Assembly: GCA_913020245.1 (NCBI GenBank)
Contig: CAJWAD010000007.1
Span: 1 to 64,000 of the forward strand
DNA length: 64,000 nucleotides
Reading direction: 5' to 3'
Source: an uncultured Oleiphilus sp.
GTDB lineage: Bacteria > Pseudomonadota > Gammaproteobacteria > Pseudomonadales > Oleiphilaceae
Below, piece after piece: positions 50,719 to 59,474 of this stretch. How positions within the stretch are numbered: position 1 is the first letter of the stretch; each line of letters opens with the position of its first letter. The notes under the pieces are model-generated. The model saw only the letters and a list, made by a program, of their open reading frames with translations. It searched no databases and was not told the DNA's origin. The position numbers and the translations under genes were made by a program.

Positions 50719-52215
50719 TTAATCAATTTCCTTTAACAAAACTCGGTACTCTTTATCAACTCTTTTCGCTTCTTTTTTGGAAAATCCACCCAAAACACTT
50801 AAGGCATGACGCAGGCGTGCGCGAGTCATATCCGGCCCCAGCATGGCCATCGAATCCATCACCGACCAAGAGTTAGGTGTGCCAGCGACGGCCACAAAAA
50901 GCGGCTGCATAAAGTCGCCCATTTTAATATCCATCGCTCCGCATAGTGCTTTTACATCGGCAAAGATAGCCTCTTTTGACCAATAACGCTGCGCCTCCAG
51001 CCTCCAAAGCACAAACTGCAAAACACGGAGAACCTGAGCACGATCAAGCTTTTTATGCTCAAAATCATTTTCTTGAAGATCAAGCATTCCCGAGAACATA
51101 AAATTGGCCAGTGGCGCAATATCAGCAAAGGTATCCACCCTGCCCTGAATATGCTCAATCATCGGTGCAACATTTGTTTCATTGAACGCCCACTTTTGGA
51201 CACGCCGCATAAACTCTTCCTGAGATAAATTCTCGCGAATCCATAAGCCATTCAACCAGCTCAACTTCTGCACATCAAAAATGGGACCACCGAGCGATAC
51301 GCGTTTAATGTCGAAGCTGGCAATCATTTCATCTAAACTAAATTTTTCTTGCTCACCTGGCAGGGAATACCCCATCCGACCTAGGTAGTTCGTCAGCGCC
51401 TCAGGCAGATATCCGGCCCGTTCATAATAGGTAATACTGGTCGGGTTTTTACGTTTACTCAACTTGCTTTTATCTGGATTGCGCAACAACGGCATATGAC
51501 AAAGCACAGGCATTTCCCAGCCAAAATACGCATAAAGTAGCTGATGCTTCGGCGCAGAGTTAATCCACTCCTCACCACGAATCACATGTGTAATCTGCAT
51601 TTGATGATCATCAACGACATTTGCTAGGTGATAAGTCGGCATCCCGTCGCTTTTGAGTAATATCTGGCAATCCACTTGCGCCCAATCGATCTCAATGGTG
51701 CCGCGTAACATGTCCTGAATAACACAGACACCCTCATCCGGCACTTTCATGCGAATAACATAGGGCTCACCTGCCGCTAAACGGGCGGTTACTTCGTCTT
51801 GAGGCCGCTCTAAATCTCCTTTTATTCCGGGGTTTAAACCGGCGGCTTTGCGTTCTTCGCGAATGACATTCAACTCTTCGGGAGTACGAAAACAGTAAAA
51901 AGCATGACCGCTGTCAACCAACTGTTCAGCGAATGCTCTGTAACCCGCTTTTCGTTCGCTCTGACGGTAAGGACCAAATTCACCCCCGACGTCAGGACCT
52001 TCATCCCAATCTAAACCAAGCCAACGCATTGCACTCAAAATTTGTGTTTCAGATTCAGGCGTCGAGCGCACCTGATCGGTATCCTCGATACGCAGAATAA
52101 ACTTACCATTGTGCTGCTTTGCAAAACACATATTGAAAAGCGCAATGTAAGCGGTGCCTACGTGCGGGTCACCGGTTGGCGAGGGGGCAATACGTGTACG
52201 TACGGTTTGGGTCAT
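50719..52215 (-). CDS. gltX: Glutamyl-tRNA synthetase
   Basis: Class I synthetase charging tRNA-Glu. The start is placed at ATG 52215, giving [20 protein letters not shown] as in Pseudomonas; an in-frame TTG at 52227 adds only four residues. The 498-residue protein has the HIGH-type motif [11 protein letters not shown] and the KMSKS-type motif KLSKRKNP near residue 250. A C-terminal anticodon-binding helical domain follows. It is followed by tRNA-Ala and tRNA-Glu on the same strand. Confidence 0.97.
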   Translation of the reverse strand: MTQTVRTRIAPSPTGDPHVGTAYIALFNMCFAKQHNGKFILRIEDTDQVRSTPESETQILSAMRWLGLDWDEGPDVGGEFGPYRQSERKAGYRAFAEQLVDSGHAFYCFRTPEELNVIREERKAAGLNPGIKGDLERPQDEVTARLAAGEPYVIRMKVPDEGVCVIQDMLRGTIEIDWAQVDCQILLKSDGMPTYHLANVVDDHQMQITHVIRGEEWINSAPKHQLLYAYFGWEMPVLCHMPLLRNPDKSKLSKRKNPTSITYYERAGYLPEALTNYLGRMGYSLPGEQEKFSLDEMIASFDIKRVSLGGPIFDVQKLSWLNGLWIRENLSQEEFMRRVQKWAFNETNVAPMIEHIQGRVDTFADIAPLANFMFSGMLDLQENDFEHKKLDRAQVLRVLQFVLWRLEAQRYWSKEAIFADVKALCGAMDIKMGDFMQPLFVAVAGTPNSWSVMDSMAMLGPDMTRARLRHALSVLGGFSKKEAKRVDKEYRVLLKEID

Positions 52216-52275
52216 ACCATGTTCCAATAGTAAAAAATAAATGTCATTTACGGCTCTTACTCAACGCTTTATATA

Positions 52276-52920
52276 CTAGCCGTATCCACCCACAAAGGGA
52301 TTCGTTTTAATTTCATGCCCAATCGTCGACATTGGGCCATGCCCAGGGATAAATTCAACGTCATCACCTAAGGGCCAAAGCTTGCCGCGAATCGAGCGAC
52401 AAAGCGTTTCATAATCGCCTTTTGGAAAGTCAGTGCGACCAATTGATCCTTGGAATAGCACATCCCCAACCACCGCTAATTTACTGGGGCGGTGGAAAAA
52501 AACAAGGTGGCCAGGCGTATGCCCGGGACAATGTAATACCTCGAGTAGTTGGTTACCAATAGTAACTGTATCCCCTTGCTCCAACCACCTGGTTGGCGAA
52601 AAGCTTTTAGCCGGCGGAAACCCGAACATCTGTCCTTGCGCCGGTAACATTTGAATCCAAAAGTCGTCTTCTTTATGAGGTCCTTCAATGGGTAAACTAT
52701 GCTGCTCACTTAACTCAGCGACCGCACCGGCATGATCAATATGCGCATGCGTCAAAATAATCTTACTGAGCGTCAGATCAGCCTCCGCTAAGAAAGCCAT
52801 AATTTTCGGCACATCACCACCCGGATCGACTACCGCCGCCGCGTTTGTTTCAGCGCACCAGAGCACACTACAATTTTGCTCGAAGGGCGTCACGGTCACA
52901 ATTTTATATTTCAGAGCCAT
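52276..52920 (-). CDS. MBL-fold metallohydrolase (glyoxalase II-like, YcbL type)
   Basis: The 214-residue protein has the metallo-beta-lactamase fold with the metal motif THAHIDHAGA (HxHxDH, about 57-66). The second-site His is in CPGHTPGHLVFF, the Asp in VVGDVLFQGSIGRTD and the last His in FIPGHGPMSTIG. It is the short form of the glyoxalase II family, lacking the C-terminal glutathione-binding domain, like E. coli YcbL. The substrate is a thioester of unknown kind. It ends 61 bases before the gltX start on the same strand. Confidence 0.92.
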   Translation of the reverse strand: MALKYKIVTVTPFEQNCSVLWCAETNAAAVVDPGGDVPKIMAFLAEADLTLSKIILTHAHIDHAGAVAELSEQHSLPIEGPHKEDDFWIQMLPAQGQMFGFPPAKSFSPTRWLEQGDTVTIGNQLLEVLHCPGHTPGHLVFFHRPSKLAVVGDVLFQGSIGRTDFPKGDYETLCRSIRGKLWPLGDDVEFIPGHGPMSTIGHEIKTNPFVGGYG

Positions 52921-53039
52921 AAGTAACCCCTTCTCAACCAGATTTAGCTCGGTATTATCGCTAAAGAACTGTTAAGATCAACCGATCTTTTAGTAAGCCG
53001 TGAACGATCCCTTTTTGACCCCCTCAATTTAAAAACCAC

Positions 53040-53372
53040 ATGCTGCATTCTTTGATAAGAGATAAACATAAACCCATTGCCGTTTTAGCCATGATCGCAG
53101 CAATCGCTGCTTGCTCGTTTGTCGAATTAAAGCCGGGTGCTGAAAACGTTATCATTTTCAAAGGAAACGAACGCTGCGAAGCGATCGGCCAAACAGAGGT
53201 AAACGTTATCGTCACCGCGATCGGTATTGATCGCGACACGGCGACCATTGCAGAAGAGCTGCAGACGCTTGCCCGTAATAATGCGTTGCAGCTACAAGCT
53301 AATGCCATTTGGCCAATCACACAGGTCACAGATGGAGAGCAAACCTACAGAATCATGCGTTGTCTCTTTTAA
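53040..53372 (+). CDS. DUF4156-type small lipoprotein
   Basis: The 110-residue protein has a lipoprotein signal with lipobox IAAC (Cys25). The DUF4156 pattern follows: a pair of strands (VELKPGAENVIIF), the conserved Cys in ERCEAIGQTEVNV and a Cys near the C terminus (IMRC), probably disulfide bonded. DUF4156 lipoproteins are common in gammaproteobacteria and have no known function. It is flanked by genes on the opposite strand. Confidence 0.75.
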   Translation: MLHSLIRDKHKPIAVLAMIAAIAACSFVELKPGAENVIIFKGNERCEAIGQTEVNVIVTAIGIDRDTATIAEELQTLARNNALQLQANAIWPITQVTDGEQTYRIMRCLF

Positions 53373-53419
53373 GCGTTCCGCTCGCGCAGAGCCGAATAAA
53401 CGAACACATCAGGCGCCCA

Positions 53420-54670
53420 TCAAACCGATAACCATCGGTCCATCTCGAGCGCAGCCGCTACATGCACTAAATTCTTGGAAAGCGGCCGAGGTAACAACTC
53501 CTCAGCCCTTGCCAATCGTCTCATCAAGGTGTTTCTGTGTGAATACAATACCTCCGCCGCCTTGTTCGCATTACATCCACATTCTATATAAGTACCGAGG
53601 GATGTTTTTAAATCGACAGACGCCTCTCGCAAGTTACCCAAAGTATTTGAAATAAAGCGATTGGTTCCCTCTGGATCGCGCGATAACAGTTGCACCAAAC
53701 GAATACTCTCGTAACCGACAACGCTTGCATTTGATCTCAATCGCCCCAAAACCCGCTGCGTTGAGAGCGCGTCCATATGTGATTTTCGAAAACCTTCAAC
53801 CCCACGTCCTGCGTTAGCGTAGGTAATTCTTACCCCATCCAATTTTTGTAGATAACGCTTTAAAACGCCCTCATCAATCGGCGCTGACTGTGTCGTCCAT
53901 ACCCAAATAATGTCGCCACTCATAATGACACTGAGCGCATTATTTTTGCCACATACCTCAATGAAAAAAGCGGCAGCGCTCTCTAATGCAGTCAAAGCCG
54001 TGCTATTGCCAGATTCGCACCAAACAATTGCAGCACAATGCACAACATCCATTGGATAACGTAACTGCCTAACGGAGCGCTCTAATTGGCGCGGATTACT
54101 GTCCACAATTTTCAATACCAACTCACGCTTTCGAGACGCATCACGCGAAGGGTTTTGCTCACTGTGCTCCTTGAGCATTTCTTGCAGCAGTTGGCGGTTA
54201 TCATCAACAAAAGTAGAAATGGATTTAAATGATACATCCAATAAAAGCCTTAGCTCTTCGGGGTTATCAGAAATACCAAACGCGACCTCCATCCAATATT
54301 CCCAGGCGATATTTTGCGCTGCACGGTCAAGCGTCAGCATAAGTTCAGGAATCCCAAGCTCTTGCAGTGAAATCGCATTGAGTAAAATATTTTCGGAGAC
54401 AAAAGGATCAACTCTGCGCGATGGGTTCTCAATGGTGGAATTTAACCAATGAATTAAGCTGGACCTTATCGCTCTGCGTGTTGCCGCCATCAATACAGGG
54501 TCATCTTGCTCTGAGGTATCACCAATACCGACCATTCCAGCATGCTCCATCCGAGCAATCACTTCCTCTTTTGAGATTAGTACCAAAGCCTCCTCCGCTC
54601 CCAGCCTCAACAACTCATATATTCGGTCTGAGGACACTGATTTTTTGGTCTCGTTTTCTAGATATTCCAT
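53420..54670 (-). CDS. PucR-type helix-turn-helix transcriptional regulator
   Basis: The 416-residue protein has an N-terminal helical sensor region (about 1-170) and a middle GGDEF-like region typical of CdaR/PucR regulators (about 175-290). The C-terminal PucR helix-turn-helix (about 345-405) has the motif LGTYIECGCNANKAAEVLYS followed by HRNTLMRRL. It is divergent from the Baeyer-Villiger monooxygenase gene, with 142 bases between the two starts, so it probably controls that cluster. The ligand is unknown. Confidence 0.88.
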   Translation of the reverse strand: MEYLENETKKSVSSDRIYELLRLGAEEALVLISKEEVIARMEHAGMVGIGDTSEQDDPVLMAATRRAIRSSLIHWLNSTIENPSRRVDPFVSENILLNAISLQELGIPELMLTLDRAAQNIAWEYWMEVAFGISDNPEELRLLLDVSFKSISTFVDDNRQLLQEMLKEHSEQNPSRDASRKRELVLKIVDSNPRQLERSVRQLRYPMDVVHCAAIVWCESGNSTALTALESAAAFFIEVCGKNNALSVIMSGDIIWVWTTQSAPIDEGVLKRYLQKLDGVRITYANAGRGVEGFRKSHMDALSTQRVLGRLRSNASVVGYESIRLVQLLSRDPEGTNRFISNTLGNLREASVDLKTSLGTYIECGCNANKAAEVLYSHRNTLMRRLARAEELLPRPLSKNLVHVAAALEMDRWLSV

Positions 54671-54812
54671 CTCGATCCCTTAAAGAAATGCCGGGTAAAT
54701 ATGTGCAAACTGCACAATATTATTATTAATTATGTTCAGTTTTAACATAGCTGAGAGCATATTCAAGGCATAGAATGCAAAAGTCGAAAAATAATCTGGG
54801 CACTAAAATAAG
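54671..54812. promoter_or_regulatory. Divergent regulatory region between the PucR-type gene and the monooxygenase gene
   Basis: This 142-base AT-rich spacer must carry both promoters and probably the operator of the regulator. The segment ATATTATTATTAATTATGTT near 54717-54736 is the most promoter-like part. No clear dyad was identified. Confidence 0.4.
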
Positions 54813-56360
54813 ATGACTTCAAGAATGTGGGACCATGCAGAGCATGTTGATACCTTAATAATGGGCGCCGGACTTTCTGGTATAGGGCTTGCGTATTACA
54901 TGAAGCGAGATTGTCCAGAGAAAACATTCGCCATCCTTGAAGCGCGAGAGCGATCTGGTGGGACCTGGGACCTTTTTCGTTATCCTGGCATTCGCTCAGA
55001 CTCTGACTTATTTACTTTTGGCTACGAATTCAAACCCTGGGAAGATAAAAAATCGATTGCGGATGGCCAAAGCATACTTTCTTACATTAGAGAAACAGCA
55101 GCAGAACATAACATTGACCAGCACATTCGCTACCAGCAAAAAGTGGTTCGCGCTAACTGGTGCTCTGAAAAATCAATTTGGGAAGTGACGATTCAAGATA
55201 CCACTCGCGAGGGCAGTCTCCCCACCTATTTAACATGCCGTTGGTTATTTAGTGCTGCCGGCTATTACAACTATGAAAAGGGTTACACACCAGACCTTCC
55301 AAATCTGAAGGCGTTTGCCGGTCAAGTTATTCACCCACAACATTGGCCGGAAAACATTGATTACAAAGATAAGAAAGTCGTCATCATTGGCAGTGGTGCA
55401 ACCGCGGTAACGCTTTTACCTGCCATGGCGAATGAAACGTCGCACATTACCATGCTACAACGCACACCTTCATATATCATGAGCATGCCGCAGCAAGATG
55501 TGATTGCGAATCTGCTTCGCAAACTTTTACCCAGCAAACTCGCCTACCGTCTAACAAGAAAAAAGAACATTAAAATAGCGCGTGCCGTTTGGCGTTTTTG
55601 TAAAAAATTTCCGACGCTCGCGCGCAAGATCATTCGCAGCAGCAACAAACGCGCATTGCCAAAGAATTTTCCAATCGATACGCATTTTAATCCACCCTAT
55701 AACCCCTGGGATCAGCGACTATGCGCCGTGCCCGATGGCGACTTGTTCAAAGCAATTGACCAAGGCAAGGGCTCCGTCGTAACCGATCATATTGAGTCAT
55801 TTGTACCTAATGGCATCGCGCTCAAGTCCGGTAACACACTAGAAGCAGACATCGTCATCACGGCAACAGGGCTTGATGTGCAGCTTTTTGGCGGTATTGA
55901 GCTGCGTATCGATGATCAACCGATTGACCTGTCTAAAACCGTCGCATTCAAGGGCATGATGCTCAGCGGCATTCCCAATTTTGCCTTTGCTATTGGCTAC
56001 ACAAATTCCTCTTGGACCCTTAAAGTCGGTCTGCTTTGCGAACATTTCTGTCGCTTACTGAATTTTATGGACCAATCTGACCATACTTCATGCCGCGCCG
56101 AACTACCCGCACCTAACATGCCGACCAGACCATTACTCGACTTTGGCGCAGGCTATGTCAAACGCGTCATTGACCAATTACCCCGACAAGGATTCGATGC
56201 GCCTTGGTATATGTCGATGGATTACAACGTCGATCTAAAGAACCTTAGGGAGGGCCCAATCACGGATAGCAATCTCGTATTTGATAAGCAACAAATACAG
56301 CCAAAACCTGAGATAGAAAATAGTGCGCCGTCAATGACCCCTATGCGCAAGGCATCATAG
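54813..56360 (+). CDS. Flavin-dependent Baeyer-Villiger-type monooxygenase (EthA/AlmA-like)
   Basis: The enzyme should use FAD, NADPH and oxygen to insert oxygen into a ketone, or to oxidise a long-chain or sulfur substrate. The 515-residue protein has the FAD motif GAGLSG (18-23), then [22 protein letters not shown]. The full Baeyer-Villiger fingerprint F-x-G-x3-H-x3-W is at 168-178, and the NADPH motif GSGATA at 193-198. The sequence strongly recalls mycobacterial EthA and the long-chain alkane enzyme AlmA. It leads a three-gene cluster with an SDR and a ferritin-like hydrolase. The substrate is not known. Confidence 0.93.
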   Translation: MTSRMWDHAEHVDTLIMGAGLSGIGLAYYMKRDCPEKTFAILEARERSGGTWDLFRYPGIRSDSDLFTFGYEFKPWEDKKSIADGQSILSYIRETAAEHNIDQHIRYQQKVVRANWCSEKSIWEVTIQDTTREGSLPTYLTCRWLFSAAGYYNYEKGYTPDLPNLKAFAGQVIHPQHWPENIDYKDKKVVIIGSGATAVTLLPAMANETSHITMLQRTPSYIMSMPQQDVIANLLRKLLPSKLAYRLTRKKNIKIARAVWRFCKKFPTLARKIIRSSNKRALPKNFPIDTHFNPPYNPWDQRLCAVPDGDLFKAIDQGKGSVVTDHIESFVPNGIALKSGNTLEADIVITATGLDVQLFGGIELRIDDQPIDLSKTVAFKGMMLSGIPNFAFAIGYTNSSWTLKVGLLCEHFCRLLNFMDQSDHTSCRAELPAPNMPTRPLLDFGAGYVKRVIDQLPRQGFDAPWYMSMDYNVDLKNLREGPITDSNLVFDKQQIQPKPEIENSAPSMTPMRKAS

Positions 56361-56418
56361 AAACGAGGCACCAGCGCTAACCGTGCATAACTAAAAAATT
56401 AATGAGCGAAGAAAAAGC

Positions 56419-57249
56419 ATGAAAAGTTTTGATAATAAAATTGTCGTCATCACGGGTGCAGGGTCTGGTATGGGCCGGGCTTATGCCATTGAATTTGCGC
56501 GACTCGGCGCCAAACTTGCGATTACCGATTTTGATGCCCAAGGGCTCGCCGGTACGCAGGCATTTCTTGATCATCTGCCGCACAAAGGTATGTACAGCGA
56601 AACACTAGACATAAGCGACAAAGCAGCGGTCTATGGCTTCGCAAACGCGGTAAAAACAGAATTAGGCGGTGCTCATGTGCTCATTAATAACGCAGGCATC
56701 GGTGGTGGTGGCATGCCAGTTTGGCAGATGTCACCCGAACAAATCACACAAACCATGAATGTGAATTTTTTCGGCGTTGTACACGGTACACAAGCGTTTC
56801 TGCCGCAGTTAATCGAAAATAATGAAGGGGCGATTGTAAACGTATCGAGCGTTTTTGGCCTCATCGGCACCCCCAACGCTTCCGATTATTGCGCCTCCAA
56901 ATTTGCGGTACGCGGCTACTCGGAATCACTCATGGTCGAGTTAGAAAGTTCGCCTATTAGCGTACATCTTGTGCATCCCGGTGGCGTAAAAACAAATATC
57001 GCAAAAGAGACAGAAGGCGGTGCAGAATTTGAGAAAAAATACCTTAAAACCCCGCCTGAGTACATTGCAAGACTGGTGATAGAGGGCATCAAACAAGGCC
57101 AACAGCGTATTGTTTGCGGTCACCAATCAAAATCTATCTCGCTCTTATCGTGGTTACTTCCATTAAAGTGGCGAAATAAATATCTCTATCGGGAGATGAA
57201 AGATTTATTAAATCAAGATCATTATGAAGCGCTGAATCGCTCTGCATAA
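56419..57249 (+). CDS. Short-chain dehydrogenase/reductase
   Basis: The 276-residue classical SDR has the cofactor motif TGAGSGMG (12-19), NNAG (90-93), Ser144 and the catalytic Tyr157-x3-Lys161. An Asp at the end of the second strand (TDFDA) suggests NAD(H) preference. The C-terminal extension is hydrophobic and basic. It lies 58 bases after the monooxygenase gene and may interconvert alcohol and ketone for it. Confidence 0.93.
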   Translation: MKSFDNKIVVITGAGSGMGRAYAIEFARLGAKLAITDFDAQGLAGTQAFLDHLPHKGMYSETLDISDKAAVYGFANAVKTELGGAHVLINNAGIGGGGMPVWQMSPEQITQTMNVNFFGVVHGTQAFLPQLIENNEGAIVNVSSVFGLIGTPNASDYCASKFAVRGYSESLMVELESSPISVHLVHPGGVKTNIAKETEGGAEFEKKYLKTPPEYIARLVIEGIKQGQQRIVCGHQSKSISLLSWLLPLKWRNKYLYREMKDLLNQDHYEALNRSA

Positions 57250-57296
57250 CCTTCCTATTTAAAGACTATTTATCACGGTAAGTTGAGGCACTAGGC

Positions 57297-58178
57297 ATGT
57301 TAGAACAAAAACAATATCAACCTGAAATGGATGTCAGAGAAAAACTAGACTTTGGATTAGATGAAACCATTGCCAAATATTGGGTTGATGGTTGCCCGTT
57401 CCGAACGCGTATTATGGACGCGATGCAAATTTCGTTTCCGGAGGGCGAGCGCTATTTCATTATGTCCGTTCGTCCATTTAAGCAAGACATTACAGATGCC
57501 AAGCAATTGGCAGACGTTAAAGCATTCATGCGACAAGAAGCGCAACACGGTATCGCACATAACCAATATAATGAACTCCTGAAAAAACAAGGCATGCCCG
57601 TTGATGAGATCGTTGATCAACACAAAGACATTATCCAAAATAAATATCTGAAGAAATTCTCAAAAGAATTCAATATTGCGCTCACCGCAGGATTTGAACA
57701 TTACACCGCGCTGATGGCCGAGGCATTTTTTAGCCGAAAAGAAGTGGTAGCAGGCTTCGACCCGCGTATGAAAAACTTACTAGCCTGGCACGCTGTCGAA
57801 GAAATGGAACATCGCTCGGTCGCTTTTGATGTGATGCAAAATGTCGCTAATGTCGGCTACGCAATGCGCGTTTGGGCAATGATGTACGGTACATTTCAAA
57901 CGCTTAAGTTTATGTTTTCGAACGCTAACACCATGCTTAAAGCCGATGGCTTTTCCCGTTGGGAGCGCTTAAAACTTTTCACCAAAAACCTGGGGTGGAT
58001 GTATGGTCGTAAAGGTGTTTTTTCTTCTTTTACAAAACCCCTTCTCGCTTATTTCAAGCCAAGCTTTCATCCGGAACATATTCCAGTGGTACACAACTAC
58101 CCAGCGTGGGTTAATGTGTTCAATGAAACGGGGGATGCAGCCGCAGCGGGCAAAGCTTTCGTGGCAGCGGCACACTAG
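57297..58178 (+). CDS. Ferritin-like metal-dependent hydrolase (PF10118 type)
   Basis: The 293-residue protein fits the predicted metal-dependent hydrolase family. Carboxylate and His pairs suit a ferritin-like dimetal centre: Glu51, Glu81 and His84 in QEAQHGIAHN, Glu134-His135 in GFEHYTAL, and Glu168/Glu169 with Glu171-His172 in WHAVEEMEHRSVAFD. The function is not established; oxidase/oxygenase-type chemistry is as possible as hydrolysis. It lies 47 bases after the SDR gene, the usual companion of AlmA/EthA-like monooxygenases. Confidence 0.88.
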   Translation: MLEQKQYQPEMDVREKLDFGLDETIAKYWVDGCPFRTRIMDAMQISFPEGERYFIMSVRPFKQDITDAKQLADVKAFMRQEAQHGIAHNQYNELLKKQGMPVDEIVDQHKDIIQNKYLKKFSKEFNIALTAGFEHYTALMAEAFFSRKEVVAGFDPRMKNLLAWHAVEEMEHRSVAFDVMQNVANVGYAMRVWAMMYGTFQTLKFMFSNANTMLKADGFSRWERLKLFTKNLGWMYGRKGVFSSFTKPLLAYFKPSFHPEHIPVVHNYPAWVNVFNETGDAAAAGKAFVAAAH

Positions 58179-58198
58179 CGTTATGCCTAATAAGGTAA

Positions 58199-58220
58199 CC
58201 GCCCCACAGCAGTGAGGCGG
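58199..58220 (+). terminator. Possible terminator after the monooxygenase cluster
   Basis: CCGCC-CAC pairs with GTG-GGCGG around an AGCA loop, with one C-A mismatch, 20 bases after the stop of the ferritin-like gene. It is followed by GTTTAG, a weak T-tract, so termination is possible rather than certain. Confidence 0.45.
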
Positions 58221-58292
58221 GTTTAGCCGCGACGCCAACAACCATATAAAGGATGTTTATTTAAATAGATGCTCACTGTAAGAAAATAGCCT

Positions 58293-58523
58293 ATGAAAAA
58301 GTCGCCACCGGCCAAGCCGTCTCTCATTAAGCTCACATCAGGCCACTATTACTTTTGGTGTCAATGCGGCCAGAGCAGCCGCAGTCCGTTATGTGATGGA
58401 TCTCATGACGGCGCATTGATCCGCCCGCTGGTTTTTAAGGTAGGTGAGACGGCGGTGCATACGCTGTGTGGCTGTACCCGCACTCAAACACCCCCTTTCT
58501 GCGACGGCAGCCATGGCCGCTAA
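58293..58523 (+). CDS. Double CDGSH iron-sulfur domain protein
   Basis: The 76-residue protein consists of two CDGSH-type [2Fe-2S] motifs. Each has the C-x-C-x8-C-x3-H ligand set: Cys23, Cys25, Cys34, His38 and Cys59, Cys61, Cys70, His74. It matches the small bacterial tandem CDGSH (mitoNEET-like, class III/MiNT-type) group. These redox- and pH-sensitive clusters may serve electron transfer or cluster delivery. It lies 114 bases after the hydrolase gene and may be a separate transcript. Confidence 0.92.
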   Translation: MKKSPPAKPSLIKLTSGHYYFWCQCGQSSRSPLCDGSHDGALIRPLVFKVGETAVHTLCGCTRTQTPPFCDGSHGR

Positions 58524-58581
58524 TAATTTGCTCGGTGTCTGTTGTTAACGAGAAAGCTCGGTTTAATACCCTAAGTAATCT

Positions 58582-58893
58582 CTACTTTATGCGACCAAGG
58601 CAGGCATCTTTCAGCATAATCCAATCGCTTAAAAAGCTGTATAGCGGATATTTAAAGGTGGCCGGCTTGTTTCCTTCGAAAAAAAAGTGGCCCACCCATG
58701 CAGGACCATACCCAACAAGTGGCAAAACAAAAAGCAGACTATAGTTTTGCGTTATCAATGAGATCGCTAATAAAGTCAGCACCGCAGTGCTACCAATATA
58801 GTGCAGCTTTCGACAAATACTGTTGCTATGTTCGGATAAATAGAACGGATAGAATTCTGCAAGTGAGTTGAATTCTTTTACCACTTCGGACAT
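58582..58893 (-). CDS. Mpo1-like (DUF962) membrane protein
   Basis: The 103-residue protein matches the DUF962/Mpo1 family. In yeast this family is an iron-dependent dioxygenase that shortens 2-hydroxy fatty acids by alpha-oxidation. The motifs FYLSEHSNSICRKLHYIG (His22, His31) and AWVGHFFFEGNKPATFKYPLYS (His69, Glu73) are typical, and two membrane helices lie between and after them (about 35-62). A fatty-acid role would fit the nearby monooxygenase module, although it is on the opposite strand. Confidence 0.9.
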   Translation of the reverse strand: MSEVVKEFNSLAEFYPFYLSEHSNSICRKLHYIGSTAVLTLLAISLITQNYSLLFVLPLVGYGPAWVGHFFFEGNKPATFKYPLYSFLSDWIMLKDACLGRIK

Positions 58894-59070
58894 TTTGATC
58901 TCCTTAACTTGTACTTATTTTTATGTTGCAAACATCAGCATGGAATCACTAAAATTTTTCTATTTCGCCATGTCTAACATAGCTTATCACGCTTAATTTA
59001 CGCGACAGAGCGCTGAGAGGTTCACCCCAATTCAACGTTATCCTAGACTAACAACAGCGCACCGAAAACT

Positions 59071-59082
59071 CTATTTAAATAG
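59071..59082. repeat. 12-base palindrome CTATTTAAATAG
   Basis: A perfect AT-rich palindrome in the gene-free stretch. The related TTTAAATAGC recurs near 59365. It could be a protein-binding site, though AT-rich palindromes of this length also arise by chance. Confidence 0.3.
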
Positions 59083-59233
59083 CGTAAAGGACTATAAAAG
59101 AGCCCAGACCAATGCGACGCTAATTTACGCATTCATTCGCCATCTAATTAACGGTTTAATTCACCATTCAAGGCATTACTCAATTTCCCGTAAAGATCCT
59201 AGCCGTCACTCGCGCATTAGTCGCCCATCATTA

Positions 59234-59249
59234 TTACCGTTAACGGTAA
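59234..59249. promoter_or_regulatory. 16-base perfect palindrome, candidate operator
   Basis: TTACCGTTAACGGTAA is fully self-complementary. It lies about 225 bases before the BAM/LemA start. Its size and symmetry suit a dimeric repressor, but no regulator can be named. Confidence 0.45.
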
Positions 59250-59461
59250 ATAGTACCGATCCTAATAGCCACAGAATAATTAGCTGGGACGCTATAACTC
59301 ACGCCTATTATTCTAATAAGCTTGTTAACCGCGCCTCGTAAGCCATTTCATACAATCGCTTAGTTTAAATAGCACAGGCTAACAACAGCAGATGCTTTAA
59401 ATTTATTTTTTTGGTTAACAAATTCCAGAACTCACGATACGCTTAAGAATGTTATCTATTT

Positions 59462-59469
59462 AAGGAGAG
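59462..59469 (+). promoter_or_regulatory. Ribosome-binding site deciding a TTG start
   Basis: AAGGAGAG lies five bases before the TTG at 59475. No in-frame ATG with comparable support is nearby, so the BAM/LemA gene probably starts with TTG. Confidence 0.75.
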
Positions 59470-59474
59470 ACGCA

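Larger units (their letters stand above)
58894..59474. other. Gene-free stretch of 581 bases before the BAM/LemA gene
   Basis: No coding frame, tRNA or clear terminator could be supported. Both flanking genes are transcribed away from it. It contains a 16-base palindrome at 59234-59249 and the palindrome CTATTTAAATAG at 59071-59082. CTAACAACAGC occurs twice (near 59047 and 59376), each within 40 bases of a TTTAAATAGC element. It may be a complex promoter region or hold a small RNA. Confidence 0.5.

Noticed and set aside
53227-53655. A 142-residue plus-strand frame overlapping the DUF4156 and PucR-type genes
   Set aside because: It lies within two better-supported genes and has no recognisable features.
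58466-58744. A 92-residue plus-strand frame over the Mpo1-like gene
   Set aside because: It is antisense to a clear family member and overlaps the CDGSH gene in another frame.
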